From positions 1 to 7,295 of the forward strand of contig JAITQY010000150.1 in NCBI GenBank assembly GCA_031288675.1: a stretch of DNA of 7,295 nucleotides. The letters run 5' to 3'. Each line of letters starts with the position of its first letter. The stretch's first letter is position 1. Positions 1 through 6,737 of the stretch are shown in pieces. The stretch is from Oscillospiraceae bacterium (lineage in GTDB: Bacteria > Bacillota > Clostridia > Oscillospirales > Oscillospiraceae). A model generated the notes under the pieces. It did not search any database. It saw only the letters and a program-made list of their open reading frames with translations, and was not told the origin of the DNA. The translations under genes were made by a program, and so were the position numbers.

Positions 1-698
1 ATCGGAGAACCAACAGGTGACGAATGCAGGATAGCGTTTGATAACAGATTAACTATCATACTCTCAATACGAATTGGATTCCCGGCAATGATTACATCAT
101 CCGAAAAATCATCGCGGTATTCTATATTAAGCTCGTTCTCTTTGAATAACGCCTTTATAGATGTGATCAGCGAAACCATAAGGTTGCGAATATCTATAGC
201 GTAGAAGTCAATATGTTTGATATTTTCGCGTTCCTTATCCTGCTCCATAGCTTCTGTAATATTTTCGACCGCGCGTATCAGCCGGAACTGCGATTTGCGC
301 AGCATATTCATAAACATTGATACTTCACGTTTAACCGAATGATCAATCACGCTTAATTTTTGTTCAATCAAGCGCAGTGACGCTAATGACGTTCCGACTA
401 CTTCACGTAACGGACTATTTATGTTTGTCATAAACTCTTTCATCCGGTCAATAAAAACAGTATCTTTAGACAGGTAAAGTTCTGTTCCGTCAGTTAGTGT
501 TGATGCAAAACCATACAATTCACCGTCTATCTCTGCTTCTGAATCGCTGATTTGTACAATAACGGGAGCGCCATCGGCTTTGCAGTATTTATCTTTAGCA
601 AGTCCGTTAGCCGATATTACTGTGCCGTCACGAACTATAACTGCGGGCGACGCAAGCATATTTAATAGCTCGTTGTACTGCGGTTGTTCGTAAGTCAT
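1..698 (-). CDS. Histidine-kinase-like protein lacking the usual phosphoacceptor His (partial, C-terminus beyond left edge)
   Basis: An open frame starts at ATG 698-696 and runs without a stop to base 1, giving 232 codons of an incomplete gene. Residues about 15-80 read like a small PAS-type sensor domain (ASPAVIVRDGTVISAN near 16-31). Residues about 85-155 are helical and fit a dimerisation (DHp) domain. Residues 210-224 (RIESMIVNLLSNAIL) are a typical N-box of a GHKL/HATPase_c domain, with N217 and N221 as the expected ATP/Mg ligands. The later G-boxes lie outside the window. No signal peptide or membrane segment is seen, so it is probably cytosolic. The canonical motif F..N.SHELRTPL aligns without gaps to FMTNINSPLREVV (89-101), which puts S95 where His is expected. 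The only His nearby is H120. A weak GGGTG ribosome site lies 8 nt before the ATG. The protein could be a pseudokinase, an anti-sigma-like kinase, or a kinase using another His. Histidine-kinase ancestry is fairly sure, the activity is not. Confidence 0.82.
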   Translation of the reverse strand, partial: MTYEQPQYNELLNMLASPAVIVRDGTVISANGLAKDKYCKADGAPVIVQISDSEAEIDGELYGFASTLTDGTELYLSKDTVFIDRMKEFMTNINSPLREVVGTSLASLRLIEQKLSVIDHSVKREVSMFMNMLRKSQFRLIRAVENITEAMEQDKERENIKHIDFYAIDIRNLMVSLITSIKALFKENELNIEYRDDFSDDVIIAGNPIRIESMIVNLLSNAILHSSPVGSP

Positions 699-756
699 AT
701 ATTATTCACCCAATTCTCTCTCTAAGGTATATCTGCAAAAATAAAAATGCTATTAT

Positions 757-785
757 AGTATAACCGAAACATAATAAAATTGCAA
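757..785 (-). promoter_or_regulatory. Predicted sigma-A promoter of the kinase-like gene
   Basis: On the minus strand a -35 box TTGCAA (785-780) and a -10 box TATACT (762-757) are separated by 17 bp. They lie between the terminator of the upstream lipoprotein gene and the kinase ATG at 698, predicting a leader of about 50 nt. An overlapping TATAAT at 757-752 is an alternative -10 but is badly spaced from this -35. The kinase therefore seems to be its own transcription unit. Confidence 0.5.
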
Positions 786-849
786 TCGTAAATTTAAAAT
801 ATCTCTTGTTTTTTTTAGAACACCGGTATTTTATAGCGAAACATAAGAT

Positions 850-887
850 AAAAACAGAGGGGCGGCATCAACCGCCCCTCTGTTTTT
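850..887 (-). terminator. Intrinsic terminator after the minus-strand lipoprotein gene
   Basis: A perfect 15-bp stem is formed by 851-865 and 872-886 around the 6-nt loop at 866-871. The stem core is GAGGGGCGG paired with CCGCCCCTC. Read on the minus strand, the 3' arm ends in a run of five T, followed by A and TC. It begins 7 nt after the stop codon of the 894-3548 gene. The stem is also flanked by A/T on the other side, so it could work in both directions, but no plus-strand gene ends here. Confidence 0.9.
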
Positions 888-893
888 GCTGAA

Positions 894-3548
894 TTAGCGT
901 TGTTCGCTTACATACATATGGGCGCGGTTTTGAATTATTTTTACCGTATCTGCCGCAGATTTTTGCCCCGCAAAAAACGGTGACAGTTCATCGTTGATTA
1001 TTTTGGACAGCTGCTCGTTTTCTTGCGCAAGCTTAGTAACAGAGTTCATAAAGTCAAGCAGCTTATCGTATTGCTCCTGCGTCATCGCATAATACGGGAA
1101 CTCTTGATTATCAAAATAGTACCAGCCCTTAGGATAGATTTTTGTGCCGTCGTCTTTGGTGATTGTACCTTGAGGTTCCTCGACTACCGAATCCGGAACA
1201 GGGGATACGGAGCTTGCCACAGACACCATGGCAGATTCACGCGAAGAATATGTTTTACCTTTACCGCTTCCGTATGGATTCTCCGTAACGTCTGTCATAG
1301 CGTCCTTTGCCATTTTATCGAACACCTTTTGATTGGTCGGGAAATACCAGTTATAGCTTGTCTGGAACTTTTCAGAGATAAGCATACTCATCACTTTCCA
1401 CGCGGCGTCTTTGTTGTTGCACTTTGTACTCATTGCCATTGGACTTTGCGGGAAAAACGCGCTTCCGTTCTCACTTTCGCAAGGGAAGCCCTTGAATGCG
1501 AGATTACCGCCGAATTGAGCTTCGTATCTCATATAGTCGTCAAAGTTGCCGAACGACGTCATATTTCCAAGCTGTTTGCCGTTAAGGATTTCGACCATCT
1601 CGTCTTTATACTCATAGTTGCTGTCCCAGTCAAACTCCTCCGGGAATGTCTTGATAAACTCAATAAGGCTGATAAATTCCGGAGAATCGAAATACACTTT
1701 TCCGCCCTCGAAATCAATGTACTCATCAATGTTATATATGAGTATCGCGCTAAGCATTTGCTGGCGGTCCATATAGAACGAGAACGGGCGCGCCCCGGGA
1801 TTTGCGGTAAGAGCCGCGTTCAAATCAGCCATTGTCCAGCCGACTTTAGAACCTACTATACGGCTGTCTCCTAATACGGTAATTGGCGTCAGCCCAGACG
1901 CTATCTGCAGCAGCTTCCCGTTATCGTCCTCCATAACGTTACGCGCCGCCTGAGTAAGAGCCTCTTTGCCGCCAAGTTCCGCGTCTTTCTCAAGATACGG
2001 ATACAAATCTTCAAGCAAACCGCGTGACGCGTAGATTGAGAACGGAAGCTGGTTCATAAGCATAAGGTCAGGAACATTGCCGCTGATGATTTCTGTGTTC
2101 AGCTTAGTTACTCCGGCGGAGTAATCATCCTGAGTGTTGTATATGCTGTAGTCAATGACTTTTACCCGGTAATCAGGATCCGTGCGGTTAAAGTCAAGGA
2201 TAGCTCCGCGCAAATTATAGTCAAAATAGTTACACGCAAGCGTAATGATTTCCTTCTGCTTGACTTCGGACGCAGGAGTCTTTTTCAGCGTCACGATTTG
2301 AATATTTGCTTCAGGTTCTGAATCTTCAAAAGCTACACTGCCCCCGTTATAGCTCATCTCGTATTCCATGCCGTATCCGCTGTTATAAGTGGCGATAACG
2401 TCACCGTTTTCCGTTAACCCGATTACCGTAATGGTATTACCGTCAACATCGCTGTCAAGCCAGTTTATAAGCTCCGTTTTCTCCGACTGCCCGGGCGTGA
2501 ATTTCATCAGCGCCGTGTCACTGCTGAATATCAAGTCCTTACCGTCCGGAGTTGCGCCGATAATATTCCATGCGTTGAACGGCATAGAACCCAATGCTTC
2601 ACCGATCTTCTTATTAGCTATATCAATCGGTTTCAGTAATTCATTACTGCTTTTGCTTTCATAGATAGAAATTGCCGCGCGTCCATCCGGAAGCACCAAA
2701 ATCTGATTTATCCAACCCACATCATTTGTGATAGTCTCACTAAAAGCAAGTGAACCGTCCGCAGCAAACACATAAATCGTATTGCCTCCGTTATTATTGT
2801 ATCCTATCCCCAGCAAATTACCGGAACCGTCTACGTTTAGATTATAGAAATTCGCATACGGGTCGTTCTCCTTAATCAAAGCAAGGTCAAGCTCCGCGAG
2901 AGTTTCGCCGGTTTCAAGGCTTATTTTACGGACGATTGTCTGTTGATCGTCTATCCAATTGCCCTTATCGTCCTCATATCCGAACCATCCCTGTTCGTTC
3001 ACCCACGCAGAGGTTGCGTCAATAACCTTGAATGTATTAAGATAATACTGAGTACCCTCCGGAGCCGTCTCCGGCGGAGCAGGCAGTTTATATCCGTAAA
3101 TCTGCTTATATTCTGTTCCGTCCGTTTTCACGCTGAATAAACGCTGCTCAGAAATATCGTATGTATAGTAGTCCTCGCCTTCGGTTGACCCCACATCATC
3201 CGGCAGCGGTTCGATATTGCCGTTCTCATCATAGTACCGTACTAACGGCATCGGCAGAGTCTCTTCTCCGCCTTCGCCTTTGCCCCAGTATTCTGTGCGC
3301 TGACCTATTACTATATTCTGAACAAAGTAAATAGTATCTCCTACCAGCGCCGGATAATTAACCTCAGTAACTTCCGCCGGTAAATCCGTATAACTCGGAA
3401 CGTACACATAACCTGAGGCTGCTGCGGGGGTGCCGGGTTTATTGACTGTACCGTCTCCGCTGCCGGACGGCTTACACGCGGCTAACATCGTAATTGATAA
3501 TGCCGCTAAAATAATTGCTGATATCCCACGTCTTATTATAGTTTGCAT
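894..3548 (-). CDS. Large lipoprotein: beta-propeller-like domain fused to a family-1 extracellular solute-binding domain
   Basis: The protein has 884 residues. Residues 1-24 form a lipoprotein signal peptide with basic R6 and R7, a hydrophobic core and lipobox LAAC, so C25 should be lipidated and the protein anchored outside the membrane. A short Ser/Gly/Pro linker follows. Residues about 47-425 contain recurring strands with D-G turns (DGSGNLLGIGY 240-250, DGSLAF 264-269, LPDGRAAISIY 286-296, TPDGKDLIFSS 333-343), which suggests a beta-propeller. Residues about 432-884 resemble family-1 ABC substrate-binding proteins: an ITLAC start, LDFNRTDPDYRVKVIDYS (451-468), LNTEIISGNVPDL (483-495), a helix-rich second lobe, and the ending FFAGQKSAADT...IQNRA. 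Ordinary binding proteins of this type are about 400-500 residues, so the N-terminal half is an addition. The start is supported by AGAAAGGA 8 nt upstream. It is paralogous to the divergent gene at 3802-6381. No permease is nearby and the ligand is unknown. Confidence 0.9.
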   Translation of the reverse strand: MQTIIRRGISAIILAALSITMLAACKPSGSGDGTVNKPGTPAAASGYVYVPSYTDLPAEVTEVNYPALVGDTIYFVQNIVIGQRTEYWGKGEGGEETLPMPLVRYYDENGNIEPLPDDVGSTEGEDYYTYDISEQRLFSVKTDGTEYKQIYGYKLPAPPETAPEGTQYYLNTFKVIDATSAWVNEQGWFGYEDDKGNWIDDQQTIVRKISLETGETLAELDLALIKENDPYANFYNLNVDGSGNLLGIGYNNNGGNTIYVFAADGSLAFSETITNDVGWINQILVLPDGRAAISIYESKSSNELLKPIDIANKKIGEALGSMPFNAWNIIGATPDGKDLIFSSDTALMKFTPGQSEKTELINWLDSDVDGNTITVIGLTENGDVIATYNSGYGMEYEMSYNGGSVAFEDSEPEANIQIVTLKKTPASEVKQKEIITLACNYFDYNLRGAILDFNRTDPDYRVKVIDYSIYNTQDDYSAGVTKLNTEIISGNVPDLMLMNQLPFSIYASRGLLEDLYPYLEKDAELGGKEALTQAARNVMEDDNGKLLQIASGLTPITVLGDSRIVGSKVGWTMADLNAALTANPGARPFSFYMDRQQMLSAILIYNIDEYIDFEGGKVYFDSPEFISLIEFIKTFPEEFDWDSNYEYKDEMVEILNGKQLGNMTSFGNFDDYMRYEAQFGGNLAFKGFPCESENGSAFFPQSPMAMSTKCNNKDAAWKVMSMLISEKFQTSYNWYFPTNQKVFDKMAKDAMTDVTENPYGSGKGKTYSSRESAMVSVASSVSPVPDSVVEEPQGTITKDDGTKIYPKGWYYFDNQEFPYYAMTQEQYDKLLDFMNSVTKLAQENEQLSKIINDELSPFFAGQKSAADTVKIIQNRAHMYVSEQR

Positions 3549-3556
3549 AATATATT

Positions 3557-3564
3557 TCCTTTCT
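3557..3564 (-). promoter_or_regulatory. Ribosome binding site of the minus-strand lipoprotein gene
   Basis: The sequence AGAAAGGA on the minus strand ends 8 nt before the ATG at 3548. It fixes the start just ahead of the basic residues of the signal peptide. Confidence 0.75.
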
Positions 3565-3588
3565 GCATGTTGTAAGTATCACTGAGAT

Positions 3589-3617
3589 AGATTAACATAT
3601 TACTTTGATTATGTCAA
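3589..3617 (-). promoter_or_regulatory. Predicted promoter of the minus-strand lipoprotein gene (perfect -35, extended -10)
   Basis: On the minus strand a perfect TTGACA (3617-3612) is followed after 17 bp by TAATCT (3594-3589). The hexamer is a weak -10 match, but it is preceded directly by TGT, an extended -10 (TGn) element that can compensate. The predicted leader is about 35 nt. Confidence 0.6.
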
Positions 3618-3651
3618 GTTCATTTCACCATCAAATTGTGACGGCAATGTA

Positions 3652-3691
3652 AACGATTTGAAAGTTATCACTGCCTAAATTTCAAATCGTT
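3652..3691. promoter_or_regulatory. Perfect 12-bp inverted repeat, candidate shared operator of the divergent lipoprotein genes
   Basis: The arms AACGATTTGAAA (3652-3663) and TTTCAAATCGTT (3680-3691) are exact reverse complements separated by 16 bp. The centre near 3671.5 lies within about 4 bp of the midpoint (3668) between the two divergent -35 boxes. A third, imperfect half-site TCAAATTG lies at 3631-3638. The position upstream of both promoters would suit an activator, or a looping repressor. There is no T-run after the repeat, so a terminator is unlikely. The regulator is not identified. Confidence 0.6.
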
Positions 3692-3718
3692 CCAATTGTT
3701 AACATTGTATTAAAATTA

Positions 3719-3747
3719 TTGACAAACACAAACCGTTGCAGTATTAT
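3719..3747 (+). promoter_or_regulatory. Predicted sigma-A promoter of the plus-strand lipoprotein gene
   Basis: TTGACA (3719-3724) and TATTAT (3742-3747) are separated by 17 bp, with 11 of 12 consensus bases. Transcription should begin near 3754, giving a leader of about 48 nt before the ATG at 3802. AAAGGA at 3786-3791, 10 nt before the ATG, is the likely ribosome site. Confidence 0.8.
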
Positions 3748-3801
3748 GTTTGGACAATCATTACAAAACCATCAGTCTAAAGACGAAAGGATTTATTCAA
3801 A

Positions 3802-6381
3802 ATGCGACGTATTCTAACTCTTGTCCTTGCCTGTGCGATGGCTGTTACTCTATTTACCGCTTGCGGAGGCAATGGCAAAGACTCCGGAAAGGGCAATTCT
3901 TCCGGTACCAATGCTGCCCGCCAGCTAACAACTAATGATTTCCTTTACGTGCCTGCATATATTACGCCGCCCAGTGATGTTACTGAAATTCAAAATGCTG
4001 TGCTTGTCGGTGATGACGTCTACTTTTTCGCTACCAAAGTCACTGGTACGCGCAAGCAGCTTACCGCCGATAACGCTATGTTCGGCTGGGGACAGACCGC
4101 GTCATACAATGAAGACGGCTCTGTTCCTGCCGGATACCACGAGGAGGAGGTTGACGTTTCTGAGCAGCGTCTTTTCAAGATGGACGCTGACGGCGCGTCA
4201 GTTACCGAACTTCCGGCGTTTACCCATCCGGCTATTCCTGAAACTGCAACGCCCGGCACTGCGTGGACTATAGGCGGAGTGCTTGACGCGGGAGACGGTT
4301 CTGTTTGGATAAACGAAACCGGATATTTCGGCTACAGCGATCCGAACAATCCAAGCCAGTATGTTGACGATACCCGGCTGATGATTCGCCGTGTAAGCCT
4401 GGCGGACGGCTCGGTGCTTGCAGAAATCGACGGTTCGGCTCTTCGCGCCGGTAATCCTTATTTCTCCATTACATATTTCCTTGCCGACAGTAAAGGCAAT
4501 CTTTACGTCGCGGGATATGACGGCGCAACTCACATTTACAATAATACCGGCGCTGATATGGGTACTGTCACCATTCCGCAGGGCGGATACATTCAGAATA
4601 TGGTTCGTATGCCTGACGGCAACGTCGCGGTTCTGTTCAGCGATATGACCGGCGTACCTAAGCTCAAAGCGATTGACGTCACTACGCGCCAGCTTACTTC
4701 CGATTACGGCAACTTAAACATCAGCACAAACACATTCGGCGGTTTTGGATTTGGCGGAACCGACAGCGGATTCTGCGGATATTCCGATGACGGTCAGTCT
4801 ATGCTGTGGTATGACACAACCGCGCTGTATTCCGTTAAGCCTAACGAAGACCGAAAGGAACTTATCAACTGGATTGACAGTGACGTTGATCCAAGCGGCA
4901 TTCAGGTTCTCGGCACTTTGTCCAACGGCAAAATCTTTGCGCTTAATATTACCGGCGGAAACGCTTCCGGAGGAATGTTCGGCGGCGGGTTCTATGCGGG
5001 CGGCGGCTTCGGCGGAAACACTGCCCAAACCATTGACGTCATACAGCTTACCAAAACTCCGCTTGACCAAGTTCCTGTCAAAAAAATTCTTACGCTTGCT
5101 TGCGTTCAGCTTGACACTACGCTTCGCGCGGAGGTTCTCGACTTTAACAAAAAAGATCCGAACTACCGCATTAAGATTATCGACTACAGTGTCTATAACA
5201 CGAGTACCGACTACACTGCCGGCATTACCAAGCTAAATACGGAAATCGTCGGCGGCAATGTTCCGGACATTCTTTATACCGGCGCGCTTCCGATCAGCAA
5301 TTATATTTCTCAGGGCTTGATAGAAGACCTTTATCCGCTGCTTGACGGTGATACTGCACTCGGCGGACGCGAATCTGTCGTACCTGCATACCTGAAAGCG
5401 CTTGAAAACAACGGCAAACTCTACCAAATCAGCAGCGGCTTTATGATTATAACGCTCACCGGCAATGCAGATGTAGTAGGGGACGGTGACGGCTGGAACA
5501 TGGACGACGTCAATAAGGTGCTCGCTGATAACCCGAACGCAAAACTTTTCCCGGACGGTTTCGACCGCAGCACCGCGCTTAATTTAATTCTTACGCTCAA
5601 TATCTCCAAATATGTTGACCCGGAAACCGGAACCTGTAAATTCAACACTCCGGAATTCATAAAACTTCTCGACTTCATTAAAACTAACTTCCCGGAGAGC
5701 GTGGACTATTCTAATATGGGTGCGTATGCTGATCCCAACGCCGCTCTCATTAATGGTACGCAGCTTGTTCAGCTTGGTGTTCTGACAAACTTTGATAGTT
5801 TTATGAACGCCGATGCGCTGTTCAATAAAAAAGCCGTATTCAAGGGATTTCCTGTAGAAGACAAAAACGGCAACGCGTTTATGAGTACTCTCGGTCTCGC
5901 GATTAGTACGACCTGTGCAGACAAGGACGGAGCTTGGAGCTTTATGCGCCGAATACTCACAAAGGAGTATCAGAATAAATCCGGCGGCTTCAGCGGATTT
6001 CCAAGCAATCAGGCGTTATTAGCCGAACGCGCGCAGGAAGCTATGACAGAGAATAACGACATCGGCTTCTACGCTTGGACGCCTGAAGCCGGCAAAGACT
6101 CTGACGGCGACGGCTCCAATGATGTTTGGCCTAAAGGTCAGGTCGGCGGAGGCTTCGGCAGTACTACTCAGGCGATTTACTACTACGCTATGACACAAAC
6201 TCAGTACGACCGCTATATGAGTTTCATTAACGGCATAGCTTCAGTTACCGAATCTGACAGTTCGCTTACGAACATCATCACCGAAGAACTCGGACCGTTC
6301 TTCGCCGGTCAAAAAAGCGCAGCCGATACTGCTGCGGTTATTCAAAATCGCGCTCAGCTCTACATTAACGAACAACGCTGA
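3802..6381 (+). CDS. Large lipoprotein: beta-propeller-like domain fused to a family-1 extracellular solute-binding domain (paralogue of the divergent gene)
   Basis: The protein has 859 residues. Residues 1-20 are a signal peptide with R2 and R3 and a hydrophobic core. The lipobox FTAC (F at -3 is less common but tolerated) makes C21 the lipid anchor. A Gly/Ser linker leads to a propeller-like region of about 47-420 with repeated D-G turns. The solute-binding domain spans about 426-859 (KKILTLAC start, LDFNKKDPNYRIKIIDYSVYN, LNTEIVGGNVPDI). It is clearly paralogous to the 894-3548 product: SEQRLF, WxNExGxFGY, ELINWxDSDVD, and a C-terminal 30 residues identical at 22 positions. Differences are glycine-rich stretches near 313-320, 385-408 and 779-784, and a DxDxDGxxD loop at D766-D774 resembling a calcium-binding loop. 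It is probably a surface receptor or substrate-capture protein. The ligand is unknown and no ABC partner genes are in view. Confidence 0.9.
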   Translation: MRRILTLVLACAMAVTLFTACGGNGKDSGKGNSSGTNAARQLTTNDFLYVPAYITPPSDVTEIQNAVLVGDDVYFFATKVTGTRKQLTADNAMFGWGQTASYNEDGSVPAGYHEEEVDVSEQRLFKMDADGASVTELPAFTHPAIPETATPGTAWTIGGVLDAGDGSVWINETGYFGYSDPNNPSQYVDDTRLMIRRVSLADGSVLAEIDGSALRAGNPYFSITYFLADSKGNLYVAGYDGATHIYNNTGADMGTVTIPQGGYIQNMVRMPDGNVAVLFSDMTGVPKLKAIDVTTRQLTSDYGNLNISTNTFGGFGFGGTDSGFCGYSDDGQSMLWYDTTALYSVKPNEDRKELINWIDSDVDPSGIQVLGTLSNGKIFALNITGGNASGGMFGGGFYAGGGFGGNTAQTIDVIQLTKTPLDQVPVKKILTLACVQLDTTLRAEVLDFNKKDPNYRIKIIDYSVYNTSTDYTAGITKLNTEIVGGNVPDILYTGALPISNYISQGLIEDLYPLLDGDTALGGRESVVPAYLKALENNGKLYQISSGFMIITLTGNADVVGDGDGWNMDDVNKVLADNPNAKLFPDGFDRSTALNLILTLNISKYVDPETGTCKFNTPEFIKLLDFIKTNFPESVDYSNMGAYADPNAALINGTQLVQLGVLTNFDSFMNADALFNKKAVFKGFPVEDKNGNAFMSTLGLAISTTCADKDGAWSFMRRILTKEYQNKSGGFSGFPSNQALLAERAQEAMTENNDIGFYAWTPEAGKDSDGDGSNDVWPKGQVGGGFGSTTQAIYYYAMTQTQYDRYMSFINGIASVTESDSSLTNIITEELGPFFAGQKSAADTAAVIQNRAQLYINEQR

Positions 6382-6387
6382 ACATAC

Positions 6388-6418
6388 TTTCAGGGGGCGG
6401 ATATTCCGTCCCCTGAAA
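6388..6418 (+). terminator. Probable terminator of the plus-strand lipoprotein gene
   Basis: The arms 6388-6400 and 6406-6418 pair over 13 positions, including one G-U pair, around the loop ATATT, with a GGGG/CCCC core. It starts 7 nt after the stop codon. The following T content is broken (TTTAACAATTTG), so termination may be weaker than at the hairpin at 850-887. Confidence 0.7.
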
Positions 6419-6455
6419 TTTAACAATTTGTTTACGATTGCACGCAAATAAACTC

Positions 6456-6484
6456 TTGACAAATCAGAAACTTTGTGCTATAAT
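6456..6484 (+). promoter_or_regulatory. Perfect-consensus sigma-A promoter with no gene downstream
   Basis: TTGACA (6456-6461), a 17-bp spacer and TATAAT (6479-6484) match the housekeeping consensus at all 12 positions. Transcription would start near 6491 and run into the heptad-repeat region. No credible plus-strand reading frame follows, and 250 bp further on the transcript would be antisense to the YerC-like gene. Confidence 0.75.
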
Positions 6485-6528
6485 ACAGGTGTAGTGATTA
6501 ATGACTAATATTTAATGATTAACATCCC

Positions 6529-6586
6529 CGCAGGGCGCTTCCATCGTCCACTCGCGACTGTCTACTTTTGACTAACGACTATCTCG
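6529..6586 (+). repeat. 58-bp direct repeat, copy 1
   Basis: This copy begins with CGCAGGGCG, has CGTCCACT at 6545-6552, and ends with GACTAACGACTATCTCG. It aligns without gaps to 6621-6678, with 45 of 58 bases identical by hand count. The conserved head, middle and 17-bp tail are separated by diverged segments that keep the heptad rhythm. Confidence 0.7.
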
Positions 6587-6620
6587 GCATTGCTCGCCCG
6601 GCATCTTCCCCTCCGTCCCA

Positions 6621-6678
6621 CGCAGGGCGTATCTCCCGTCCACTGTCTACTCACGACTATGGACTAACGACTATCTCG
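6621..6678 (+). repeat. 58-bp direct repeat, copy 2
   Basis: This is the second copy of the 6529-6586 unit, 92 bp downstream and of identical length. The head (CGCAGGGCG), CGTCCACT and the 17-base tail are exact. Differences lie at unit positions 10-16 and 25-41. Confidence 0.7.
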
Positions 6679-6737
6679 CGTTTCCCTCGTCTCCTAACTC
6701 CTACTACCTAATACCTAATGCCTATCTCCTATATGGA

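Larger units (their letters stand above)
6489..6734. repeat. Gene-free region of degenerate 7-nt tandem repeats
   Basis: Four clusters share a 7-nt period. 6489-6523: GTGTAGT, GATTAAT, GACTAAT, ATTTAAT, GATTAAC. 6556-6583: GACTGTC, TACTTTT, GACTAAC, GACTATC. 6655-6675: GACTATG, GACTAAC, GACTATC. 6693-6734: CCTAACT, CCTACTA, CCTAATA, CCTAATG, CCTATCT, CCTATAT. In the last cluster CTA recurs at 6694, 6701, 6708, 6715, 6722 and 6729, exactly 7 apart. Between clusters the plus strand is pyrimidine-rich with no reading frame worth calling. The pattern recalls the short tandemly repeated heptamers known from cyanobacterial genomes. A link is only by analogy, and any function is unknown. Confidence 0.75.

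Noticed and set aside
1023..1874. A 283-codon plus-strand open frame inside the minus-strand lipoprotein gene
   Set aside because: It is antisense to a clearly coding solute-binding domain, is rich in His, Arg and Cys with no recognisable domain, and has no ribosome site. It is a shadow of the real gene.
3652..3691. The inverted repeat as a terminator
   Set aside because: The 16-nt loop is long, the stem is A/T-rich and no T-run follows on either strand. It lies upstream of both divergent genes.
6515..6571. A possible 18-codon peptide (MINIPAGRF...) after the consensus promoter
   Set aside because: It has no ribosome binding site, has no homology I recognise, and runs through repeat sequence. 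There is not enough to call it a gene.
6529..6678. A CRISPR-like array
   Set aside because: There are only two imperfect copies, with diverged internal segments and a short 34-bp gap, and no cas genes. The underlying structure is heptad repeats.
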